From Candidatus Moranbacteria bacterium RIFCSPHIGHO2_02_FULL_40_12b (GTDB taxonomy: Bacteria; Patescibacteriota; Minisyncoccia; Moranbacterales; 2-12-FULL-40-10): a stretch of 7,812 nucleotides of DNA. Of the stretch, positions 1-5,766 are shown one piece after another; the first letter of the stretch is position 1; each line of letters begins with the position of its first letter. The translations under genes were made by a program, and so were the position numbers. The stretch is taken from assembly GCA_001784725.1 (NCBI GenBank), contig MFRX01000029.1:1364-9175 (forward strand). The letters run 5' to 3'. The notes under the pieces are model-generated. The model was not told where the DNA came from. It was given only the letters and a program-made list of their open reading frames with translations, and ran no database searches.

Positions 1-1
1 A

Positions 2-631
2 GTACTCGACTTAATTAAAAAGGGGGAAATTGGCAAGCCGTTTATATTCTATAGTTCTTTCGGGATTCCGCCACGGGACAAACATGATATCCGATATGAT
101 AAAAAACTCGGTGGGGGGGCATTAAACGATATTGGTGCTTATACCATTTTTATGGCGAGAAAAATTTTGAGAAATGAACCACTGACTGTTGATGCCACAT
201 TATACCGCAACAAGGTGGATGGCGTAGATCTTAAGGGGGCAATACTTTTAAAATTTCCGAACGAGATTTTAGCGATGCTCGCATTTAGCTTTGATGCTAT
301 CTATCAAAATAATTACTCTGTATGGGGAAATAAGGGATTAATTAAGACGGAAATGGCTTACTCTATACCGCCCGACCTAAAACCCACAGTGAGGCTTATT
401 ACTAATGAAAATCTTAAAAGAACTATATCTGATATAGAATTAGATATTCCGGCGGCGAATCATTTTGAAATTATTTTCCAAGATTTCTGCGATACTGTTT
501 TAAATCAGCAACAAAGAACTGGTAAAATAAACTGGATCTATTCAAATTTGCTTAATCAAGCCAAGGTCATGGAGGCTATACGCATTTCTTCAAAAGAGAA
601 TAGAATAGTTAATCTCTCAGAAATTAATTAG
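2..631 (+). CDS. Gfo/Idh/MocA family oxidoreductase, probable NDP-hexose 3-ketoreductase (5' truncated by window edge)
   Basis: The reading frame is open from base 2 to a TAG at 629-631, giving 209 visible residues. The ATG at 152 is internal: the residues before it include the family's GGGALNDIGAY motif (visible residues 37-47), so the gene starts left of the window. The missing part should be the N-terminal NAD(P)-binding Rossmann domain; what is visible is the substrate-binding, dimer-forming C-terminal domain. The run from FGIPP through DIRYD to GGGALNDIGAY, and the later YSVWGNKG segment followed by a proline-containing strand, resemble from memory the TylC1/SpnN/KijD10 sugar 3-ketoreductases. 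Those reduce the C-3 ketone of dTDP-3,4-diketo-2,6-dideoxyglucose with NADPH in the cytoplasm, directly after a 2,3-dehydratase, and one is encoded at 1337-2083. It converges on that gene's operon instead of joining it. Another sugar oxidoreductase of the superfamily remains possible. Family is near certain; substrate is inferred. Confidence 0.82.
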   Translation, partial: VLDLIKKGEIGKPFIFYSSFGIPPRDKHDIRYDKKLGGGALNDIGAYTIFMARKILRNEPLTVDATLYRNKVDGVDLKGAILLKFPNEILAMLAFSFDAIYQNNYSVWGNKGLIKTEMAYSIPPDLKPTVRLITNENLKRTISDIELDIPAANHFEIIFQDFCDTVLNQQQRTGKINWIYSNLLNQAKVMEAIRISSKENRIVNLSEIN

Positions 632-634
632 CGC

Positions 635-679
635 GCCAAAATAGATTGGTAATTTTTGGCAGCAAGGTTCAATAACCTT
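635..679. terminator. Possible bidirectional terminator region with two small hairpins
   Basis: The gap between the convergent genes contains two inverted repeats. One has 7-base arms GCCAAAA (635-641) and TTTTGGC (654-660) around a 12-base loop. The other has 6-base arms AAGGTT (664-669) and AACCTT (674-679) around a 4-base loop. The position, between two converging stop codons, suits a shared terminator. Neither hairpin is GC-rich or followed by a clean T-run on either strand, so intrinsic termination is uncertain. Confidence 0.3.
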
Positions 680-711
680 TAATAAATAGCCGATGACCCG
701 CCCAACTCAAG

Positions 712-1263
712 CTAATGAAGAAATTTGCTAATGGCGGTCCAGTATGGACGATGATATGAAATGATGTCAGCTGGCTTCCTGGCAAACCAGCGACCACCCT
801 CAAGCTCGCCGTCAAATTCACAAAGTACAAGCAAACAAACATCATGATGCCGCGGACCGTCAGGATGTTCTATAAGTTTAATTTCTGTAACTCCCTTAAT
901 GTGAATATGGGCACCAACCTCCATTCTAGCTAATCGTTTGCAATCATTAATTAAGGTTGTCCTTGGTTCGCGATAACCGCCAGGAAAATGCCAACCATTC
1001 CAATACTCATCTTTACGATAAATTAAAAAAGCTTTGCCATCCCTAATAAAAATCAACTCTATTATTAGCGGGACAACTTTTCGCGCAAGTTCAAAACAAA
1101 CGTCTGCGCCAGGGATGCGCGGCACCGGGGGCAACAGCTTCAAAACAGCATGAAAAGCAGATCTTGCAAACGCACTCTGCGCATCTATGTGGATTGCCTT
1201 AAGAACTTGTTTGAGCGCCTTTTGATTAGAAATATTATCTCTGATTTTTTTCCCAGATTTCAT
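712..1263 (-). CDS. Nudix-fold protein, GDP-mannose mannosyl hydrolase-like, with degenerate Nudix box
   Basis: This 183-residue protein has an N-terminal stretch of about 60 residues that I do not recognise, followed by a Nudix domain. The core reads FLIYRKDEYWNGWHFPGGY (residues 79-97), a typical Nudix strand entering the loop. The box then runs G96-x5-T102-x7-R110-L-A-R-M114-E115-V-G117-A. The canonical form is Gx5Ex7REUxEExGU, so the first Glu is Thr, RE is RL and the EE pair is ME; G96, R110, E115 and G117 remain. The RL-x4-E-x-G spacing, and the C-terminal WFARKPADI and HRPYW segments, resemble GDP-mannose mannosyl hydrolase, which also departs from the standard box. Pyrophosphohydrolase activity is therefore doubtful; sugar-nucleotide binding or hydrolysis is the likely theme. 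It is last in the minus-strand block, 73 bases after the 2,3-dehydratase. The ATG at 1263 has no Shine-Dalgarno sequence; an in-frame stop at 1306-1308 limits any upstream start. Confidence 0.75.
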   Translation of the reverse strand: MKSGKKIRDNISNQKALKQVLKAIHIDAQSAFARSAFHAVLKLLPPVPRIPGADVCFELARKVVPLIIELIFIRDGKAFLIYRKDEYWNGWHFPGGYREPRTTLINDCKRLARMEVGAHIHIKGVTEIKLIEHPDGPRHHDVCLLVLCEFDGELEGGRWFARKPADIISYHRPYWTAISKFLH

Positions 1264-1284
1264 TTTTATTAGGAAACCGCGATG

Positions 1285-1309
1285 ATTATAAATAAATGCA
1301 TTACGTCAA
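1285..1309 (-). promoter_or_regulatory. Possible promoter of the Nudix gene (weak)
   Basis: On the minus strand, TTGACG (1304-1309) is followed after 13 bases by a perfect TATAAT (1285-1290), which ends 21 bases before the Nudix ATG. The hexamers match sigma-70 consensus well, but the spacer is about four bases shorter than optimal. AT-rich DNA yields TATAAT often, so this is only a candidate for separate expression of the Nudix gene. Confidence 0.22.
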
Positions 1310-1336
1310 CCGGAATCGGAAATTTGCATATCACCT

Positions 1337-2083
1337 TCACCTGCTTCCCCAAACGCATCTCGTTAAAGCATTAATTACGTTATCTATTTTTAAAAGTTTT
1401 TTAATTTGAGGAAAGGTCAACCAAATGAAATCGTTTGGTATTGCCACTTCTTTATCTTCGGGAATTTCCACAATCATACAGTGGTTGGTTTTATGATAAA
1501 ATCGGCCTGGGTCTTCCACTTCAACTACATTGACCAATATCGTCCCCATCCCCTCATTTTCGAAATATTCAGAAAATTGTGGTTTCTTGCCGCCATGCAT
1601 TTGTTTTAAATTACTTTCGGTTGCCTGAAGCGTGGGGGAGAGTTGCAATCCGGCGATAGTACCGGGTTCAAATTTAGCAAACAACAAATAATGCCTTATG
1701 CCATTAATTTTTTTACACAAAATTCCTAAAATTCCGCGCTCTTCCTGCTTTATCATCGGTTGAGTCCATGAAACCACCTCCCTGCCCATTGCGCCCTTAA
1801 CGCTCACTCCGATAATGGAGTAAAATTTTCCCGATTCGTGAGAAATATGTCCCGTTTGAGGATTAACATTCCATTTATCCAAATCATTCATGCTTATTTC
1901 TTTCACGGTCACATTATAAGCCCTTCTTTTTTTATCAAGCCACTCCATAGCTGAAGCTATATCGTCTAATTTAAGCTTTTGTGCATCTAGGATTTCAAAG
2001 AGCTCTGATGCGGCATCTGTAATCTCTTTCGTAATTTCGTAGCCATCATTTTTAATTAAATCTAACAATGTTTTTTTATCCAT
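1337..2083 (-). CDS. Single-domain NDP-hexose 2,3-dehydratase (EvaA/TylX3/SpnO family, half-length)
   Basis: The family removes the C-2 hydroxyl of dTDP-4-keto-6-deoxyglucose to give the 3,4-diketo-2,6-dideoxy sugar, the first committed step toward 2,6-dideoxyhexoses. The signature block is clear: WTQPMI (residues 106-111), GILGIL (117-122), AKFEPGT (136-142), LSPTLQATESN (148-158) and HGG (163-165), then DFIWLTFPQIKKLL-type residues (218-231) and NVINALTR. Residues 47-97 match the usual lead-in to a repeat. Characterised members are about 450-480 residues with two tandem copies; this protein has 248 residues, one complete copy, and stops in TGA exactly where the second copy would begin. I see no second copy downstream: the next 73 bases are non-coding and the following gene is a different Nudix protein. 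Both termini look intact, so this appears to be a true short form, not a truncated relic. It follows the methyltransferase gene by 16 bases, with TATAAT (2089-2094) directly before the ATG and no Shine-Dalgarno sequence. Confidence 0.85.
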   Translation of the reverse strand: MDKKTLLDLIKNDGYEITKEITDAASELFEILDAQKLKLDDIASAMEWLDKKRRAYNVTVKEISMNDLDKWNVNPQTGHISHESGKFYSIIGVSVKGAMGREVVSWTQPMIKQEERGILGILCKKINGIRHYLLFAKFEPGTIAGLQLSPTLQATESNLKQMHGGKKPQFSEYFENEGMGTILVNVVEVEDPGRFYHKTNHCMIVEIPEDKEVAIPNDFIWLTFPQIKKLLKIDNVINALTRCVWGSR

Positions 2084-2099
2084 TTTTGATTATAAAATA

Positions 2100-2783
2100 T
2101 TATTTCGAAGACAAAATAAGCATATATTGAGCGCTAAATGGAATAAATTTAAGTAAATTTTCTAAATTCATTAGCAACTTTGAGGGCCGTGGGAAAAAAA
2201 GAGTGTAACGTGCAAATTCCGCCTGCAGACCGCATATTTTAGCCAATCTGACAAATTTATTGCGCATCACAAGTTCTGCATCCTCATCAAGGGGACACCT
2301 ATTTATGATGTAACGCACAACCGGATTCAATGGATTATGCTCAAAAATAATAATTTTCCCGTCCGGCTTCAAAAGCCTTTTTATATTAATCAGGGTATTA
2401 ATTCGATCATCGGGCTTTATGTGATGGAACACCATAGAAACTATAATGAAATCGTACTTCCGATCAGGAAATAGTTCATCAATAAAATTAATATTTTTCG
2501 TTTCTGCATATTCTTCTTTCGCCAAGCGCAGTGATTCTCTGGAAATATCCCATCCGTACACTACAGATTTCCTAAATTCTTTAGCCAATAAACCCGTTAA
2601 CTTACCAATGCCACAGCCGTAATCCAATATATCGTACGCCTTATCATCAAAAACTGCCCATTTTTTAATACATTCAATTTTATATGAGTCATAATAAGTA
2701 TCCTTTCCGCCGAATGGCGCGAAGCATGTATTTAATGATTCTCGGTAAGTTCGCGCGTGTTTGTCAAAATTAACTTTGACCAT
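2100..2783 (-). CDS. Class I SAM-dependent methyltransferase
   Basis: This 227-residue protein has a Rossmann-type methyltransferase domain. The SAM-binding motif I is DILDYGCGIGKLT (residues 51-63), with an acidic strand-2 end at D79 in YGWDIS. Strand 4 is YDFIIVSMVFHHI (110-122), followed by the usual LLKPDGKIIIFEH strand-5 region (137-149). The sequence EHNPLNP, then RYIINRCPLDEDAELV (roughly residues 148-172), resembles from memory a subfamily often found beside GT2 transferases in surface-polysaccharide clusters. No membrane segment is evident, so it should act in the cytoplasm. A sugar, a sugar nucleotide or a lipid-linked glycan is the likely acceptor, but the sequence does not show which. 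O-, N- or C-methylation cannot be told apart; it lacks the Cys-rich N-terminus of TylC3-type sugar C-methyltransferases. It lies 12 bases downstream of the GT2 gene and 16 bases upstream of the dehydratase gene, consistent with co-transcription. Confidence 0.83.
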   Translation of the reverse strand: MVKVNFDKHARTYRESLNTCFAPFGGKDTYYDSYKIECIKKWAVFDDKAYDILDYGCGIGKLTGLLAKEFRKSVVYGWDISRESLRLAKEEYAETKNINFIDELFPDRKYDFIIVSMVFHHIKPDDRINTLINIKRLLKPDGKIIIFEHNPLNPVVRYIINRCPLDEDAELVMRNKFVRLAKICGLQAEFARYTLFFPRPSKLLMNLENLLKFIPFSAQYMLILSSK

Positions 2784-2795
2784 GATTTCTATATA

Positions 2796-3749
2796 CTATA
2801 CAACATATTTACCATTTTTATAAATTTCTTTCACGGAAAATTGAGGTTTTTGATTGATATTTAAAAATATTCTTCCGACATATTCGCCAACAATACCTAG
2901 AACGAACAAGGTGATTCCAAATAAAAAGGTCATAATAAATATTAGGGTAGTAAAACCGGCTATCGGCACTTGTTTTATAAAATAATCAATAAAATAGTAA
3001 ATAGCCAGCAAAATACTTAATAAAGATAGGGCTAGCCCCGCCATAGTCGCTAAACGCAATGGCCATACAGTATAGTTAAAAATCATATTGAAGGCATGAA
3101 TGAATAGTTTCGTATAAGAATAGCTGGAATGGCCGATTTCTCTTTCGTGGTGTTTCACTTTTACCTGACCGATGTCGCGTTTATTTACAATATCTTTAAT
3201 CAAAACATCAATTATCACATTGCACTGCCTAAAATTAATCAGTTTTTTAATAACAGACTTTTTTAAAATACGGAATGTAGTTGCTATGTAACCGCTACTG
3301 ATAATCTCAGAAATTAATTTATTCAATGCAATGGAACATATATTCTTGAACCATTTATATTTTCTTCGGTCGTATTGTCCATAAACCACGCTAAAACTCC
3401 CATCTTTTATGGTCTTGATAAGTTTAATTATTTCCTCGGGCGGGTGCTGAAGATCATCATCCATAGTAATAATATAGTCGCCGCTCGCATACGAAAAACC
3501 GCACATGGCAGCAGCATGTTGACCAAAATTATTAGCAAGATTAATAGCTGTTACGCGGTCATCTTTAGAAGCCAATTCCATACACACATCCCAACTTCTG
3601 TCCCGACTACAATCATTTACCAATATGAGTTCCCACGAACTATTTAGGGAATTAAAAACGGCTGAAAGACGCTCTTGCAAAAGCTTCAGCGAATTTTCGC
3701 TATTATAAACGGAAACCACTACTGAATATTGAATAATGTCTTCACTCAT
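2796..3749 (-). CDS. GT2 polyprenyl-phosphate glycosyltransferase (GtrB/ArnC/DPM1-like)
   Basis: The 317-residue protein has an inverting GT-A catalytic domain followed by two membrane helices. The N-terminus YSVVVSVYNSE (residues 8-18), NDCSRDRS (45-52) and MDDDLQHPPEE (96-106) are the nucleotide-sugar and metal-binding motifs, with the DDD triad at 97-99. HEREIGHSSYSY (201-212) corresponds to the conserved arginine and serine region near the membrane. Predicted helices are about 233-253 and 265-288, and the tail carries the family's YVGRIF and QKPQFSVKE segments. Relatives (GtrB, ArnC, YfdH) transfer a sugar from a nucleotide donor to undecaprenyl phosphate at the inner face of the membrane. 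The length matches that group. The sugar moved could be glucose or the deoxysugar made by the neighbouring genes; sequence alone cannot say. It would supply the polyprenyl-phosphate-sugar donor used by the GT39-type enzyme at 5767-7098. A 56-base gap separates it from rmlA. Confidence 0.88.
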   Translation of the reverse strand: MSEDIIQYSVVVSVYNSENSLKLLQERLSAVFNSLNSSWELILVNDCSRDRSWDVCMELASKDDRVTAINLANNFGQHAAAMCGFSYASGDYIITMDDDLQHPPEEIIKLIKTIKDGSFSVVYGQYDRRKYKWFKNICSIALNKLISEIISSGYIATTFRILKKSVIKKLINFRQCNVIIDVLIKDIVNKRDIGQVKVKHHEREIGHSSYSYTKLFIHAFNMIFNYTVWPLRLATMAGLALSLLSILLAIYYFIDYFIKQVPIAGFTTLIFIMTFLFGITLFVLGIVGEYVGRIFLNINQKPQFSVKEIYKNGKYVV

Positions 3750-3805
3750 TGATTAATCAAAATTATTGTTTCAAAATTTAGGCATTTACTCGTCCGCCCC
3801 CATTT

Positions 3806-4633
3806 TTATTTTAGATGTTTTCTGAGTCCGCTAATTTTTTCTTCCAGTTCTCCAATCATTTCTGTTAATTGTTCTTGGGACACATTTTGGGATTCATCGA
3901 AAGATAATTTGGCTATCTGCGGTGCCTGCTTCATAACTAAGTGACTGGCGTAGAGAAGAGATTCAAACGTTCCTGCATCGGTCCACTCGCCATCCAATAT
4001 CTCGCAAGAAAGCGCTCCTCTTTTAATGTATTCATTATTGACACTCGATATTTCGTACTCCCCCCGCGCAGATGGTTTAATGTGGCGGATGATATCAAAT
4101 ACGGCCGAATCATACATATAATAGCCGATAACCGCGAAGTTTGATTTTGGGGCGTGCGGCTTCTCTTCTATTTCTATTACCTGTTTCTCATCTATAACCG
4201 CGACTCCAAATCTGTGGGGATCGTCCACTTTTTTCAAAAGCACTAAAGCGCCTTTTTCTTGTTTGGCGAACTTTTCTACAAATGGCTTTATTGAGGTCGT
4301 GGTAATGTTATCGCCAAGTATTACCACAATTTTTTCGTTGCCAGAAAAATCTTCGGCAATTGAAAGAGCGTGGGCGATTCCCAAGGCCTGATCTTGAACT
4401 TTATAAGTAAAATTACAGCTAAAATCTTTCCCGCTACCCAATAGATTAACGATACTTCCCATCTGTTCGGTACTTGTCACCACCAAAATGTCAGTGATGC
4501 CAGCCTCACAAAGCTTCCTTACCGGATTAAAAATCATCGGTTCCCTGCCAACAGGAAGAAGATGTTTATTAGTGACTTTAGTAAGGGGATACAAACGCAA
4601 ACCCTTGCCACCCGCAAGTATAACTCCTTTCAT
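3806..4633 (-). CDS. rmlA: Glucose-1-phosphate thymidylyltransferase (RmlA-type nucleotidyltransferase)
   Basis: The enzyme makes dTDP-glucose from dTTP and glucose-1-phosphate in the cytoplasm. The N-terminal signature is MKGVILAGGKGLRLYPLT (residues 1-18), with KHLLPV at 23-28; R13 and K23 are in the expected catalytic positions. Further motifs are QALGIAHAL (82-90), GDN (107-109, metal-binding Asp), RFGVA (141-145), EEKP (156-159), GEYEIS (191-196) and WTDAGT (217-222). Two departures from the common RmlA sequence are Leu12 in place of the Thr of GGxGTRL, and SS in place of the TD after GEYEI. At 275 residues it is shorter than the usual ~290, and the last 30 residues (EQLTEMIGELEEKISGLRKH region) look like a coiled coil, unlike standard RmlA tails. 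It follows rmlB by 83 bases, which supports the dTDP assignment over UTP- or CTP-specific relatives. The downstream rmlC and rmlD of rhamnose operons are missing. Confidence 0.86.
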   Translation of the reverse strand: MKGVILAGGKGLRLYPLTKVTNKHLLPVGREPMIFNPVRKLCEAGITDILVVTSTEQMGSIVNLLGSGKDFSCNFTYKVQDQALGIAHALSIAEDFSGNEKIVVILGDNITTTSIKPFVEKFAKQEKGALVLLKKVDDPHRFGVAVIDEKQVIEIEEKPHAPKSNFAVIGYYMYDSAVFDIIRHIKPSARGEYEISSVNNEYIKRGALSCEILDGEWTDAGTFESLLYASHLVMKQAPQIAKLSFDESQNVSQEQLTEMIGELEEKISGLRKHLK

Positions 4634-4716
4634 AAATAATAAATAATGTTAATTTTGTCTAATTTTTGAATAAATCGTCTATAATTCGCTTTCGTGATCT
4701 TTGTTGCGTAGGTCCA

Positions 4717-5751
4717 TTAAAAACCCAATTTTATATGTTTATTGACGTCCCTACTCTTCTTTAGAACCTTACGAATCCAATTAGGGTTTTGTTTGTACCA
4801 ATTAATAGTTTTTTTAAGTTGTTCCCTTATAGAATATTTCGGCCGCCAGCCGAATCGCCTTAATTTTGAAGAGTCGACCGAATAACGCCGGTCGTGTCCT
4901 GGCCGATCTTTAATGAAAGTTATCAAATTCTTCGGCTTATCCAACATATTTAATATGTTATTGGCAATTTCCACATTAGAATACTCTTCATCCCGAGAAA
5001 CCGCATAAACTTCCCCGCCACCGCCTTTCTCTAACATAGTTAAAATAGCAACCGTATGATCATCTACATAAAGCCAGTCACGGACATTTTTTCCATCGCC
5101 GTAAAGCGGCAAAGATTTATTTTGCATCGCCAGCAAAGTAAAAAAAGGAATTAATTTTTCCGGAAATTGCCGCGGCCCAAAATTATTTACTGAATGAGAA
5201 ACAATCGCCGGCACTCCGTACGTCTTTACATAAGATCGGACTAAAAGATCGCCGGCTGCTTTTGAAGCAGAATAAGGGGAATTCGGCTTAAAAGGCGAAT
5301 CCTCGTTAAATTTTAATTTAGAACTTAAACTCAAATCTCCCCATACTTCATCGGTAGAGATTTGAATCATTTTTTTTACATTTGGGGAATTACGGAGCGC
5401 TTCCAATAAAGAATGGACTCCATCGATATTGGTATGGACAAAATCCGACGTTTCGCCGTGAATAGAGCGGTCGACATGAGTTTCCGCGGCAAAATTAACA
5501 ACAAAATCAGATCCCCGCATCAGCTGATTTACCAATTTCTTATTTCCGATATCCCCTTTTACGAAACGATAGCGCGCCAAAGGAATGCCTTTAAGATTCT
5601 CTCGGCTTCCTGCATAGGTTAATAAATCTAAATTAATAATCTTGGTGTTCGGAAAATTATCGAGAACATAATGGATAAAATTAGAACCCATAAAACCGCA
5701 GCCGCCGCAAACTAACATAGTCCTATTATCTAAAAATTTCTTATTTTTCAT
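4717..5751 (-). CDS. rmlB: dTDP-glucose 4,6-dehydratase
   Basis: This extended short-chain dehydrogenase (344 residues, normal for RmlB) converts dTDP-glucose to dTDP-4-keto-6-deoxyglucose with bound NAD+. The Rossmann motif GGCGFMG is at residues 16-22, the NAD-ribose-binding Asp of NLDLLTYAG at 42 and GDI at 66-68. The catalytic TDE triad is at 133-135 and the YxxxK pair is Y160 and K164. Substrate-binding and dimer segments include NNFGPRQFPEKLIP (189-202), NVRDWLYVDDH (222-232) and DRPGHDRRYSVD (282-293), all diagnostic for RmlB over other sugar epimerases. TDEVYG is TDEVWG here, a small oddity. The annotated ATG gives an 11-residue extension before TMLVCGG; Met12 is an alternative start closer to the usual N-terminus. 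It begins 15 bases after the GT39-type gene and precedes rmlA. Its product is the substrate expected by the 2,3-dehydratase at 1337-2083. Confidence 0.93.
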   Translation of the reverse strand: MKNKKFLDNRTMLVCGGCGFMGSNFIHYVLDNFPNTKIINLDLLTYAGSRENLKGIPLARYRFVKGDIGNKKLVNQLMRGSDFVVNFAAETHVDRSIHGETSDFVHTNIDGVHSLLEALRNSPNVKKMIQISTDEVWGDLSLSSKLKFNEDSPFKPNSPYSASKAAGDLLVRSYVKTYGVPAIVSHSVNNFGPRQFPEKLIPFFTLLAMQNKSLPLYGDGKNVRDWLYVDDHTVAILTMLEKGGGGEVYAVSRDEEYSNVEIANNILNMLDKPKNLITFIKDRPGHDRRYSVDSSKLRRFGWRPKYSIREQLKKTINWYKQNPNWIRKVLKKSRDVNKHIKLGF

Positions 5752-5766
5752 TTTGCGTCGACTTGT

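Noticed and set aside
112..119. Run of seven G residues in the oxidoreductase gene, as a possible phase-variable tract
   Set aside because: The frame is intact through it and it encodes the expected glycines of GGGALNDIG; a tract this short is weak evidence for slippage control.
1304..1331. Tiny frame of seven codons just after the dehydratase stop, preceded by AAGGTGAT on the minus strand
   Set aside because: It has the best Shine-Dalgarno-like spacing in the window, but a seven-residue peptide ending in TGA has no support; it may be chance, or a coupling leader for the Nudix gene.
1406..1609. Plus-strand open frame of 67 codons
   Set aside because: It lies wholly inside the 2,3-dehydratase gene on the other strand, has no recognisable domain and no start signal; it is an antisense shadow.
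3375..3647. Plus-strand open frame of 90 codons
   Set aside because: It is antisense to the catalytic core of the GT2 gene, whose motifs are clear; no independent support.
3941..4144. Plus-strand open frame of 67 codons inside rmlA
   Set aside because: Antisense to a well-supported gene with conserved motifs; no domain.
4677..4685. TTATAGACG upstream of rmlA, echoing TTATAGACA upstream of rmlB (5764-5772)
   Set aside because: Considered as a shared operator. The match is only eight bases plus change, one copy overlaps the end of the GT39-type gene, and no dyad or wider conservation is seen.
5413..5622. Plus-strand open frame of 69 codons inside rmlB
   Set aside because: Antisense to rmlB; no domain and no ribosome binding site.
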